Below are positions 50,701 through 60,438 of a stretch of 64,000 nt of DNA, one piece after another. This DNA is from Apus apus (Eukaryota; Chordata; Aves; Apodiformes; Apodidae). Made by a program: the position numbers and the translations under genes. A model generated the notes under the pieces. That model was given only the letters and a program-made list of their open reading frames with translations. It had not been told where the DNA came from and did not search any database. Each line of letters begins with the position of its first letter. The first letter of the stretch is position 1. The stretch is from positions 11,171,333 through 11,235,332 of the forward strand of contig NC_067299.1 of NCBI RefSeq assembly GCF_020740795.1. Reading direction: 5' to 3'.

Positions 50701-53700
50701 TGCCCACCGAGACCACTGCACCCAAGCAGGGGCAGAACTTATGGTAATACTTGCTTTTATATGACTGCAAAGCATTCAGAGCATAGAGGTCAAGGAAACT
50801 GGACAGATTTCATTTGATAGACCCCACTCTGTACCTGTTAAGCTTGCGTTTAGCACGTCTTGAGTACCTGTTACTAATCATTACTAGTAGTGATGGGCTC
50901 CCAGGGCAGCCAGTCCAAGAGCCAGTGGAACCAGTATAATCAACCCAATGAATCAGACTTACAGGCAGTATAAATTAAGCTGGCAAAATGCTGCTTTGAT
51001 GCATTGCTTTTTAAATATTTTATATTCAGAGGACTTGTTAATTTCAAAGAATTGCTATGTGCTTTTTTCAGCATTGGCAAGCCTTGCTGGAAAAAAAAAC
51101 AAACCAAAAACAAAAGGAGGAGAGGAGCAGTGACCTAGTTAAGTATGTCTAGGTTTTCTTTCATGCTTCATCTCAGAAGACCTGAATTGTGGCATGTGGG
51201 GTCCTTGAACACATGAAATTAAAGTCTTCATTTGGAGACAGGCCTGTATCCTGGATGTTCTTGTACTGTTTGAGACATGCAGAGCCATCCCCCAGCTCCA
51301 TGTCAGCGTGTTCTTCTAAGGCTTCACAGCAGACTCTACTGGTGTCCATCTGTTCCCCTGTAGCACCACATCATGGACTTGATTTTCATTGCTACTGATA
51401 ATTACAGCTTAGCAAGATTATTCTTCCATGTTGACAGCCTGTCATCCCTTTAAGCTTCCCAATGCCAAGCAGTAGCCACGAGCATATCTTCTGAGTGAGT
51501 CAAATCTAAACACTCCACCTTTGAGCATGTTTGATTGTGACTTGCTCCAGTAATTTGCCCTGCCAATGTCCTTTCTCTTTCAAGAAAATCTCCTATGTCA
51601 ACTGTTCCCCTTTGCATAAGGAATCCTCGGGAGTGTCCCCATGCCAGAAAATACTGACTGCAGCTTTACCCACCAAACTGCCTGGAAGGACTCTGCACTT
51701 TTTAGATAACCCTGAGAAGTAATTCTCACAGAGTACTTGCCCCTGCAGCTCCCCTGTTAGCAGTGGCTTCTCCAGAGTTTTTCACTGCTGACACCCAAAG
51801 TGGGGTCACTTGGCCTGTGATAAGTAGCACCAGTTGTGAGCTTAGCTCCAAAGCACAGTTCTACTGCTGCCAGTCAGAGCTACTTTACTAAAGCTGTGCC
51901 TGCTCTCCAACCAGGAACTGTCAAATAGACTGAAATTTGTAGATGTCTTGATTCATCTAAACCATCAACATGGAGTGCTGACTTGGCATTTCTCTGCCCC
52001 TTCTCTTCATTGCTAGCAGGTCAAAGGAGATGGCAGATTCCTCTGGGTGCCTTCACTGTCCAATATTGCTGTGACAAATCTCCACCCTTTCTCAGTCTAG
52101 CCCTTTGCACATCTTGCCACGTGGCCAAAATTCAAGCATTTGAGCTTTCCTGGGGCATGTGTGCTATAAACAGGAGGTTGTGGAGGACAGCACAATCCAC
52201 AGGGAAGTCCCCTGCTTTTTTTAACTGCCTCTTCTAAATATTTGGTCTTCTTTTAGCAGAAATGGCAAGATGTGTTCCAGTAGAAAGACAAATTACATAA
52301 GGGAAGCAGAAGCTTAAGTTAGTCATGCATATTGCTGTGGAATGAAGACATAAGAGCTAAACTGGATGAGTTAAGCAATAAAGAATCCCTGTGACTTGTA
52401 ATCCTAGGCTGAACTTGACAAAGCAAAGTATTTGATAGAAGTGTTGAATTGCTCAATCAGGTTGGCAGTTCTTAAGGACATACTGAGATCAGGGTGGTTC
52501 CAAAGGCAGAAGTGTTTTATGGGGCAACTAGTCACACAGCCCAGGAGAGGCAGCTCTTTGAACCAGGTCTCTCCACTCCCAGGACTGATTACTAGGAGCT
52601 GTTACTGTGTATGAGATTACCGTGATACATGGTGTTGACCTTTTAAAAAAAGGAGTGACCAAAATAATTAAGAAGCTTGTTAAAAAAAAAATATATATAA
52701 AAATTTAAAAAGATTATAGTGGCAGCCAAAAGCCTAAAATGCTTTTGGCTTTTAAGACAGGAGATTGTCTGAAAGTTTCCACACGAATGGTCAAAGCAAG
52801 TGCTGCCTCTTACCTTTGAATGAAAGGTTTGAGGAAACTTGGAAACAAAACACCAGCAACAATAAAATATTCTCAGTATGGTTCACATCAGGATATGGAA
52901 GCTATTAAAAGTAAGAAGTCCTACTTAAAAATGATGGTTGAGTCAAAATGCAGAAAATAAAAAGGATGATAAACCAAAGTACAGACTAAGGGCAAAAGCT
53001 TTTTTTTTTTTTTTTTCCCCTTGGGGAACAATCTTGCTTCATAAAATCAGTTGGTACAGGGCCTGCCTTAGGGTAAGAGGGAAGCTCTTCTCATGAGTGA
53101 ATAATTGGCTAAGAAATATGAAACAAATTGCAGAAGTACTCTTAATTTTTATGTTCAACAGGGAGACAGAGAGTAATGCTAGAGGAGAATGGAGAAGTCT
53201 CCTAAAGAAAGAGGATTTTCTTTTGATACAGAAATAAAAGGGTCAGGAAGTTAAACTAGCAAATGGCAGTTTGAAGTCAAGAGGGAGGCACCACTGCAGA
53301 GCACAGAGCTGGTGTATGTGACTCCCTGCCACCAGCTGCTGTGGATCTTCAAAGTGGTACCTGTTCAAAGCACCAGTTAGACAAGTCACTGAAAGAGGAG
53401 TTCATTGGGGACTACTAAGCACAAAGATTCTTGTCCTGGCCAACAAGGAAGTCCTCTAACCAGCAAATGCCAAAATCTGTAGGGGCAGGTGGAAGAAATG
53501 TCACTGCATGCCTGCTGTGCTCTTTTGCTGCTCAGAAGTAAGATGCTGAGCTGGGTGGGATTTTTTTTTGCCTGGTTCTTAGGCCACAGTGCCTTCTGAT
53601 TTTTGGCCCTTTGGGTACCTGCTGGGAAAGCCTGCTAACAGTGAGAGCACTTGCTGATTGATTGCTGAGTATCATGGCTCTGTGTGGTTCTGCTGAGCAG

Positions 53701-56700
53701 GTTGGCAGTGTCAGGGTGTGGAGTTTAAGCAGTGCTACTGGGAGACCTGAGACAGGTGTAGACCTTGATACCCTTCAAGTGAAAAGGGGGGCACAGAGGC
53801 AGCTTTCAAAGAAATTGTAACCACTTCTACCTTAACATTGTTCTGTGCTGTCTTTGTGGGTTCCTCTCCAGGCCACCTAAAGCCATCTCCACAGATAACC
53901 TTTTCTTTAAAGCTCTAGAAGTGAAGACATCCTGTTTGCTCAGTGCTTGTCTGACAGCTGCCACCAGTTACTTGTAAGCTTCTACAAAAAAACAAGTGAC
54001 AACCCCTGAGATCTGTTATTTCAGGGAATAGCCAGTAACTAGAACTTCCCTCTGAGGAAATCCACATTCCTGTAACTATTCTTCTCTTTGGCCATTGCCA
54101 TTGATCTCTTCAATCTCAAGGACCCCTGTGAGCATAGATTGTTATGGAAGTGTCTCCTTCTGGACTGCTTTTTACACATTGTCCTTGCACACCCTTAGAA
54201 GCCCTGAGACCACACTTAAGTCCTTGGATAGCTACACCCCCTGTGGTTTGGATACAAGTGTTTGTTCAGCTATAACATTATGGGGTGGTGCATAGGAAGC
54301 TTCATTTCTTTGTGTTCTGCTTTACCTCCTGCCACCCCTTGCTTTTTCCTGGTAGGACATCTAACATGGCATTGGGAGTAGCCTCACAGTGCCCAAGTGC
54401 ATCTTTAGCTTTACCTTTTTACACTGCAGACCAATGGGACTTTGAAATGAACACCAGTTTGACTCTCTGGATGGTTGTATATTTCAGTCCTGCCCCTTTC
54501 CTCCTTGAAGATGGGAGCTGGTAGGACATTGAGAAAGGGAGAAATAGGTTCCGTGCTTCTACCAAGAGCTACAGAAACAGTATCTCATGGAAGTGGTTTC
54601 TGCTTTCAGTACTTTGTCCCCAAAAAGAAGAGGGCCCAGTTTTCTGTCCTAGAAGTGCAGAGGCTGAATCGTTGTTCCCGTTCAGAGTCACACATTCTTG
54701 GTTACTTCTGTCTTCTCCAGACATATTCCCCGTTTCCAGCACTGTGCCCCACTTTCCCTGATGTTGATGCTTATTAAAAAATCTCCCTATTTAAAGCTGC
54801 TGGGCACATGGTCCCTGTAAAAGTCTTTTGTCCATGCCATAGTCCTTCATGAGGTGTGTGCACTGGTCTTTCCTGCAAGAACCACGAGTCAATTGCAGCA
54901 TGTTAGTGTGCAGGAGACTTCTTGCTCGTCCTGGTCAGAGAGCAGCTGAAGTTTGGAAGCAGTGGCATCTCTGCAGAGTAACTCCCCTTGTTCTTCATCT
55001 ATCAGGAATCTCCACCAGGGTGTGGCGAGTCCCCTCAGCAGACAGTTTGAGGTAACCATGAGTGGGTGCTGACAGACTCCATTCTCACGCCTATATTCTA
55101 CGATGGAGTTTCCCTGTTTCCACCAACCCTCCAGAGCAGGTACTGATCCTGGGCTCCTCTAGATACTGTCCTCTTCATTTCTTCATTCCCTAGTCTGCAG
55201 TCCAGGTTTTGTACCTTTCTCTGTCCCTTGCAGCCCGAGAACAGATAGGAATATCAGTCTGAGTGGAAGCTGAGAGCTCCTTTTAGCTTGATGCTTGTGC
55301 CATTTGTCCCGTCTGTTTTGGTTGCTGACCACTCTACTGGCTTTTGCTGCCAGAAACGTAAGAAAATAATCAAGGTGGTTGTTTAGGAATGCAGCGAGCC
55401 CTTGGTCCAGTCAGGATTTCCCTCTTTCAAACCAGTTTGGAGACCTCCATCTGGTCTCGTACTCCCAAAAGCGTCTTTCCCATCACTCTGACTGTCAGCT
55501 TCTGTCAGGCCACATTGCAGGAACCCGTTGCTGTCCCCTCCCTCTTACCAAGACCCACAAGCTCACAGCTCTGCAGCCTCCCTTGTTTAAAGTGCCAGCC
55601 CTGTCTTATCACAGAACTGAGGACCTCTGAGATCACAGAGTCCAACCATCAGGACAAAAAAACCCAAACACACAACACACCACCCAAACCCCACACGTAC
55701 AACAAAACCCCAAACAAACACAAACACCATAGACACTCCACCAAATAATACCCACTCAAAAAAATAAGCCAACCCTACAATCTCTGTCACTAGAGCATGC
55801 CCTGAAGTTGCACATTTACATGTTTCTTGAATACCTCCAAGGATGGTGACTCAACCACCTCCCTGGGCAGGCTGTCCCAGTGCCTGACCACTCTTTCAGT
55901 AAAGAAATTCTTCCTAGTATCCAATCTAAACCTCCCTTGTGCAGTTTCAGGCCATTTCCTCTCGTCCTGTCATTATTCACCTGGGAGAAGTCTCATGTCT
56001 CCTTTCAGGTAGCTGTAGAAGGCATTGAGGTCTCCCTCATATCAGTGCTCCCAGCCTCGTGTTCCTTGAGCCCTGGTTGGAGGTGCAGGTGGTTACTTCG
56101 GATAGAAGGGAGTGCATGGAGCCAAGCTGAGAACCAGGAGCTGTGGCTGCACAGAGCAGCAAGGTGTCACCAGTCAGACTGACACAGCTCTTTATATGCT
56201 TGTATTTTGCACATTTGAATTCAAGCCAATGTAGAACAGTTCTCTCTCCCAGAAATCACTGTTCTTACTCTCAGGGCAAACTGGGAAGATGCAAGTACCT
56301 GTTGCAGATGTTTTCCATTCCCTGTCCCATTTCCTTTTCAGCAGGAACAACATTGTGCCAGGGCTTAACCCTAGCTTTTGAAAAAGGTTGATAACTACTT
56401 TCTCAAACTGGCCAGCAGCCCGTGTTGTCCTTCCCCAAGCCACAGAACACTGGAGAACCCAAGCACCAGATGCTGATGGTTTCCAGTGCCCTTTCATATT
56501 CACAGTAAGACAAAACTGTGCAGGGAATTTCCCCCTTAGATTTGTAGCCATGGGGGAAAGCTGAGAAAGCTGGGTCAGGGTCATCACAGATATTTTCCAA
56601 CTGGATCCTGTGGTGTATTACCAGCAGTGACTGATGTTTCATCATGACCTCAGGCAACTTTCTCAACATGCCTGAGAAATAGTCGTCTTCTGGGTGTTTG

Positions 56701-59700
56701 CAGGGCAACTGTTTGGAAGTTTGGTTTATTCCATGCTAGTATTGTGACAGATTCTTCTTCCTAAAATATGGCTTAGGAGCAATCCTGAAGTTTGCCCCAA
56801 TGGTTTGGAAGCAATTTGATACCAAATATTCTAGAGAAATTTCTCTTTATTTAGCAGAAACCCAGCAGACTTCAAAATGCTAGTCCTGGCAGTGGTCTGG
56901 CTGTAGATCTTCCAGTGAAGGTAGGAATGCTGATTAGCCACCATAAGTGGCATCTGTAAGAAAAAGAAACAAGTTACCATCTTACAGATTTGTGTGAATG
57001 CCTCTTGGATCCTCTGACCAGCCCTGAGTCACTACTAATTTTGAAGTTCCTGTGCTAGACTCCAGTGGGTGAAAAGATGATTGGAGCTGCTCTATCCTGT
57101 GTCCCTCAGTGAGGTTGTACAGAGGATAGTGGTGGCCAAAAGATTTTATCTCAGTGTGTGAACTGAGGGTGCCTGCAGGATTGGAGTGAACTGGAGCAGG
57201 TGACGGGCAAGGAACTATTTTTTTTCTTATTTTTAAACAATCCTATGCTTTATTAATTAACTTACAAGCAATGCACATTGTGAGGCCATTTCCCCTAAAA
57301 TGAGCATACTAGAACTCTGAAATATTTTCTTTTCAGATATGATGTTTAGTAAGTATTTCTGCCAGAAAAATAAGCATTGTGGATACTGTTACTCCAAGAG
57401 GAGCCAGAACAGCATCTTTCTCTAGTTGTTGCTTGGCTCATCTGAGCCTGTGCTCAGGAAGAAAAATTAGATCTGGAGTCTTCTCAGTGGCTGGTAAGGA
57501 TCACATCATGGTCCTTTGCAGTTGGTTCCATGTAAGGTTGATTTTGTTATTCCTTCTCTTCTGTCTTCTAAGGAGCAATTCTCTTCTAGAAGATATGGGA
57601 TTAGTCTTCTTTTCTGTAAATGAGCTTTGAGACTGAGATTGAATCCCTGCCCACATCAGGTGAGGAGCCTCCATGGTGTCCTAGAGTAGAGTTTGAAAAT
57701 CAGAAGAGTAGAATTTCATGTCTTTAAACTAGTTTCCATCTACAACCCAGCATTAAAACTTAATCATACTCCAGAATCACAGAGAACACCAGTTGGAGAG
57801 GACTTTGCGAAGTTTTCCCCCTTTAGCTTCAGCTGACTGCTGATTTACCATTACTGTCCTGAAGGATTTTCTGAGCAGAAAGGTTTAAAACTGATAAATA
57901 TCATTTTCACATCCTGCATGAGAGCTTTCAAGTTAAGGTGAGCTTCTTAGAAAGGAGGAGGTCTGTGCCTGCAGGGCCTTCACAGCCACAGGTGTACATC
58001 ACCAGCAGATGTGGTGTAAGCAAGGACATATCCTTGGTTAATCTAGGGGCTTTTGGGTTAATGGAAGAAGCTGAAGGTTCTGCAGCAATGATGATTAAAT
58101 TGCTGTGCAGTGCATGGCACGTTAATCTTTCCTAGTGCATCTAAAATGATGTTCACATTATTTCAACTGACTGCAACTTAGTGAGTCTAATCCCTGGAGT
58201 AGATGACTACATTCAAATGTCAGTGGTTTAATAAACTTGATGGGGAGAAATCTATAAATCAGTTCTGTGTTTATTTTGTTGGGGTGGTTTTTTTCTTACC
58301 CCAGAATTGGCTACGTTTGGAGACCTTGAAACAAGGCCAGTCCAAGTCAGAATGCTTATGCCAGGGTTCCTGGAAGTGTTTCACCTTGATCCATGGGGTT
58401 GGGATAATGGTTACTTGTCATCTCTGTGTGCTCATGCTTGTGAGCTACTTAGAAGAAGGAATTGTCTTACCACAGAAACACATTAGCTGATGGTGGTGCA
58501 TGTTTTATCTTCCAGGTTTCTCTGTGACAGTCAGAAGGATCTGGATGAGCTGCTGGATTGCCTGCACCCCCAAGGAGTAAGAGAGAGCCAGTTGAAGGAG
58601 AGGTTGGAGAAAAGGTGAGCCTGCCTTTTTTTTTTTTTTTCCTGTGTGCCTTCTCAAAGTCAAAGCCTGTCCCTGTCTCAGCAAGCCTTTCCATTCCTGG
58701 GGCAGCAATCTGCACCTTGTTTGATCGAGCCTGTGCTGAAGAGGATGGACACTGAGGATGAGAAATCGCTGTTCCTGTTGGGCAGTAACTGCAGGCTTAT
58801 GAGAAGTGATGCCCTAAACTGAAGAGGTTCTGTCAGTCTTTACATTGTTCTTTGCAGCTGGAAACAAAGGCAGTGCTGTTCCACTCAGAGCCAGAACTAC
58901 CACGTGCTTTCAAGAGTCTTTCAAAGAACGTTCTGCACTGGTGGAGCATGTAGATCACCATGGATGCCTTTGTTGCCCCAGTGCCTGCACAGCTCGCAGC
59001 ACAGTGGCCTGCCTGAATTCAAAGGTTGGTTTTGATTTTCCAGGTATCAGGACATCACACATTCGATCCATTTGGCTCGAAAACAGAACTTGGGCCTCAA
59101 ATCCTGTGATGGCCACCAGGAACTGCTGAACTATCTCCGGAGTGATCTGATTGAGGTTGCGACTCGGCTGCAAAAAGGAGGCCTGGGATATATTGATGTG
59201 ACACCAGAATATGAAGCGAAAGTGAGTGAACAAGCACCAGCTAATGCTTTCTGGGGAAGGTGTTGAGTCTTTTGTTCTCCTCAGACAGGATCAGGAAAAT
59301 CATTTTTGTCATGTGTCCTCTCTTTCTGAACTGTTATTTCAAGATTACACAGCTGTTAGTTTGGTCCTTTCGGTGTAGGTGAGTCCCAGTGTTGGAGCTC
59401 CATGTCCTGCACAGCTGCTGAATTGTCCTGCTTCCTTCATCTGGTGGCAGACTTCTTTATGGAGCATCACCAGAACTCTGATTTTTAGCTTCTGCATCAA
59501 AGCAGGCATGTTTTGTTGAGACAGCAGTGTTCCATTTTGGAGTTGTTTTGTGGTTTGGGGATTTTTTTGGATTTTGTTTTGTTTTCATAAATTCAGGCCA
59601 CTTTAGGCTTGGGGTAATGATTGTGCCCCAGTTCCAGGGCTAATGGATGTTCTGCTCATGGGTGTGTCAACACAAGGATGTAACTGTGCAGTGAACTAAA

Positions 59701-60438
59701 GTAGGAATTTTTAGTGCTTTGGCTAGTTCAGCCTAGCTCATGTGAGTGTTACTGGTGCACTGAGTGCCTTGAAGAGGGAATAAATCTGCCTGGTGGGGGT
59801 AGACTCCTGTGACTGGAGTGTGCTCCTCCTACCAAAGGACATGGTTAAATCTCTGTTTAACCTGCACTCTGAGTCACTGCAGAATCTTCCCCACGTAAAT
59901 GGGGCTGTAAGCATTAGGAGGGGAAAAGTGAAGTCCCTATAGGTGTGGAAGAATGGTTTGGTGCTTGGTTATCAGGGATTTGGGGTTTTGGTGGTTTGTT
60001 GTGGGTTTGGTGGTTTTGGTTTGTTGTCTTTTTTTCAAGGCATGATGCTTTTTCTGAACAGCACCATGCATGATCACCAGCTCAGTGTGGACTCTAGCAG
60101 AAGCAGCAGCAAATGCTGATGCCATAACCAAATATGTCAGATAACAACACTGCATGAAGTGTCACTTGTATCCATTTGCAGGACAGACCCATCTCAAACA
60201 ACAGGGAGAGGAGCATCCCACTGTTAACATGATCCTGTGCTCTTCCCAACAGGTGTTCTCACTGGAGAGCTTGAAGGATTTTGGAGAGTGTGTGATTGCA
60301 CTCCAGGCTGGTGTTGTTAAGAAGTTTCTGCAAGGTTTCATGGCCCCCAAGCAGAAGAGAAGAAAACATCAAGGAGAAGACTACATTGCCAAGACTGAGG
60401 AGATAGATGAAGACAAGAAAATGGCAGAAGAAGCTAAG
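23631..60438 (+). CDS. BAZ1B: BAZ1B (WSTF), exons 1-13 of a longer gene
   Basis: BAZ1B is a nuclear chromatin protein. It pairs with SMARCA5 in the WICH remodelling complex and phosphorylates H2A.X on Tyr142. The 13 exons join in frame to 3432 bases (1144 codons), against 1483 residues for human BAZ1B. Seen in order: WAC domain at about 20-126 ([28 protein letters not shown]); an acidic Ser-rich linker; the LWCHVH motif with Cys339, equivalent to human Cys338 that is needed for kinase activity; basic lysine-rich repeats at about 340-460; a charged coiled coil at about 537-577; the DDT domain at about 602-668 ([19 protein letters not shown]); a second charged helix at about 775-880; and the conserved [13 protein letters not shown] block at about 909-921. 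The PHD finger and bromodomain are on exons past 64000. The coordinates given span introns. All splice sites are GT-AG and all phases agree. Confidence 0.97.
24310..24366 (+). repeat. 19-base G-rich tandem repeat, three units
   Basis: The unit GGGGCCGGGCAGGGGCTGC occurs three times head to tail without change. Many runs of three or four G on the transcript strand could form a G-quadruplex. Confidence 0.9.
28357..28585 (-). repeat. CR1 LINE 3' fragment in BAZ1B intron 1
   Basis: This is a reverse-oriented CR1 3' end (GTTGGAAGGGACCTCTAGAG through ACTGTAAAGAAGTTTTTTC), antisense to BAZ1B. Confidence 0.85.
29985..30101 (+). CDS. BAZ1B: BAZ1B exon 2 (WAC domain)
   Basis: The exon encodes residues 38-76, with [14 protein letters not shown] and [16 protein letters not shown] in the WAC domain. 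The acceptor is GTGCAG and the donor is CT|GTAAGT, phase 2. Confidence 0.95.
30102..32224 (+). other. BAZ1B: BAZ1B intron 2
   Basis: This is an AT-rich intron with no recognised repeat or RNA gene. Confidence 0.85.
32225..32369 (+). CDS. BAZ1B: BAZ1B exon 3 (WAC domain)
   Basis: The exon encodes residues 77-125, including [32 protein letters not shown] and the end ECDFE. It ends in phase 0 at GAG|GTAAGG. Its last 13 bases reappear, with one change, next to the exon 4 copy at 5437-5449. Confidence 0.95.
32370..34382 (+). other. BAZ1B: BAZ1B intron 3
   Basis: More than half of this intron is a single antisense CR1 element (32715-33865). The remainder shows nothing recognised. None of the intron sequence near exon 4 is present in the duplicated copy at 4577-5449. 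Confidence 0.85.
32715..33865 (-). repeat. CR1 LINE, longest copy, ORF2 reverse transcriptase C-terminal part to 3' end
   Basis: On the minus strand the element encodes the CR1 segment [11 protein letters not shown] of the reverse transcriptase, then ORF2's C-terminal region ([39 protein letters not shown]) and the 3' region. Frameshifts near 33400-33600 break the frame. The 3' tail is worn, so this is an older insertion, antisense to BAZ1B. Confidence 0.9.
34383..34581 (+). CDS. BAZ1B: BAZ1B exon 4
   Basis: The exon encodes residues 126-191 ([19 protein letters not shown], then [20 protein letters not shown]), an acidic, serine-rich linker after the WAC domain. Human has Gly where residue 127 is Ser here; the pseudogene copy at 5238-5436 keeps Gly. 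The exon ends ATGA|GTAAGT. Confidence 0.95.
34677..34920 (+). repeat. CR1 LINE 3' fragment in BAZ1B intron 4
   Basis: The copy runs from TTGTGCCAGGGGAGGTTTAG to AAGGATTCTGTGGTG. It is shared with the inverted copy at 4899-5150. Confidence 0.88.
35243..35361 (+). repeat. CR1 LINE 3' tip in BAZ1B intron 4
   Basis: This is a short CR1 3' end (GATGTGGTGCTGAGGGACATGGGT to ATTCTGTGATTCTAGG). It is absent from the duplicated copy, so it either inserted after the duplication or marks the duplication edge. Confidence 0.82.
39170..39291 (+). CDS. BAZ1B: BAZ1B exon 5
   Basis: The exon encodes residues 192-232: [16 protein letters not shown] and [15 protein letters not shown]. The acceptor is ATCAG|GTGATCG and the donor AAG|GTGAGT, ending in phase 0. 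Confidence 0.95.
39292..40117 (+). other. BAZ1B: BAZ1B intron 5
   Basis: Nothing is recognised apart from the splice sites. Confidence 0.85.
40118..40315 (+). CDS. BAZ1B: BAZ1B exon 6
   Basis: The exon encodes residues 233-298: [40 protein letters not shown] and [10 protein letters not shown]. It is 66 codons in phase 0 at both ends and very close to human. Confidence 0.96.
40316..42364 (+). other. BAZ1B: BAZ1B intron 6
   Basis: No repeat or RNA gene is recognised in this AT-rich intron. Confidence 0.85.
42365..44057 (+). CDS. BAZ1B: BAZ1B exon 7, the large exon with Cys339, coiled coil and DDT domain
   Basis: This 1693-base exon encodes residues 299-862. It holds [11 protein letters not shown], the kinase-essential cysteine in LWCHVH (residue 339), lysine- and proline-rich repeats ([20 protein letters not shown]), [20 protein letters not shown], a highly charged helix at about 537-577, the DDT domain at about 602-668, acidic [14 protein letters not shown], and the C-terminal charged helix ending [11 protein letters not shown]. 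It ends AGAG|GTAATA in phase 1. Reading through the donor would add 36 codons to a stop at 44167. Confidence 0.97.
44058..48271 (+). other. BAZ1B: BAZ1B intron 7
   Basis: The intron contains a perfect 18-base inverted repeat (45700-45758) and a canonical AATAAA at 44522-44527 about 355 bases after the read-through stop. No other feature is recognised. Confidence 0.85.
45700..45758. repeat. Perfect 18-base hairpin with an AT-rich loop
   Basis: CCTATTGTGCAGTGGTTC at 45700-45717 is exactly complementary to GAACCACTGCACAATAGG at 45741-45758. The 23-base loop is nearly all A and T. The pairing stops sharply outside the arms. It could be a small inverted-repeat element or an unannotated microRNA-type hairpin. 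Confidence 0.9.
48272..48410 (+). CDS. BAZ1B: BAZ1B exon 8
   Basis: The exon encodes residues 863-908: [20 protein letters not shown], then [20 protein letters not shown]. The acceptor is AACAG|TGAGG and the donor AACAG|GTAGGC. Confidence 0.96.
48411..48910 (+). other. BAZ1B: BAZ1B intron 8
   Basis: This is a short intron with nothing recognised. Confidence 0.85.
48911..49041 (+). CDS. BAZ1B: BAZ1B exon 9
   Basis: The exon encodes residues 909-952. It begins with the near-invariant [17 protein letters not shown] and HDSIDYRF. The second part ([17 protein letters not shown]) differs from the human sequence at this place. The donor is GGAG|GTAGGA. Confidence 0.93.
49042..50631 (+). other. BAZ1B: BAZ1B intron 9
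   Basis: Nothing is recognised beyond the splice sites. Confidence 0.85.
50632..50743 (+). CDS. BAZ1B: BAZ1B exon 10, GC-rich and divergent
   Basis: The exon encodes residues 953-989. It opens [20 protein letters not shown], a stretch rich in Ala, Arg and Gly with no match in human BAZ1B, then returns to the conserved [12 protein letters not shown]. The first 60 bases are GC-rich, unlike the AT-rich introns on both sides. Frame and splice sites (TTGCAG, TG|GTAATA) are good, so it is a real exon. Confidence 0.9.
53000..53017 (+). repeat. Poly(T) tract
   Basis: This is a run of about 18 T followed by CCCC in BAZ1B intron 10. It looks like a simple repeat. Confidence 0.7.
55620..56050 (-). repeat. 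CR1 LINE 3' fragment with expanded A/C tract
   Basis: This is a reverse-oriented CR1 3' region. The usual segment between AGTCCAACCATC and the GAAGTTGCAC part is replaced by about 110 bases of almost only A and C (55655-55765). Confidence 0.85.
58516..58614 (+). CDS. BAZ1B: BAZ1B exon 11
   Basis: The exon encodes residues 990-1022: [20 protein letters not shown] and [12 protein letters not shown]. The acceptor is TCCAG and the donor AAAAG|GTGAGC. It is closely conserved with human. Confidence 0.96.
58615..59043 (+). other. BAZ1B: BAZ1B intron 11
   Basis: This is a short intron with a T-run near 58626; nothing else is recognised. Confidence 0.85.
59044..59221 (+). CDS. BAZ1B: BAZ1B exon 12
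   Basis: The exon encodes residues 1023-1082: [40 protein letters not shown] and VTPEYEAK. It ends in phase 0 at AAA|GTGAGT. Confidence 0.96.
59222..60252 (+). other. BAZ1B: BAZ1B intron 12
   Basis: It contains a G/T-rich stretch at about 59960-60035. No repeat family is recognised. Confidence 0.85.
60253..60438 (+). CDS. BAZ1B: BAZ1B exon 13
   Basis: The exon encodes residues 1083-1144: [36 protein letters not shown] and a lysine-rich acidic end [11 protein letters not shown]. It has 62 codons, phase 0 at both ends, and donor AAG|GTATTG. The next exon, leading to the PHD finger, is not in the window. Confidence 0.95.

Larger units (their letters stand above)
50744..58515 (+). other. BAZ1B: BAZ1B intron 10
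   Basis: At 7.8 kb this is the longest intron in the window. It has one antisense CR1 fragment (55620-56050) with an expanded A/C tract, and a T-run near 53000. No exon or RNA gene is recognised inside it. Confidence 0.85.
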
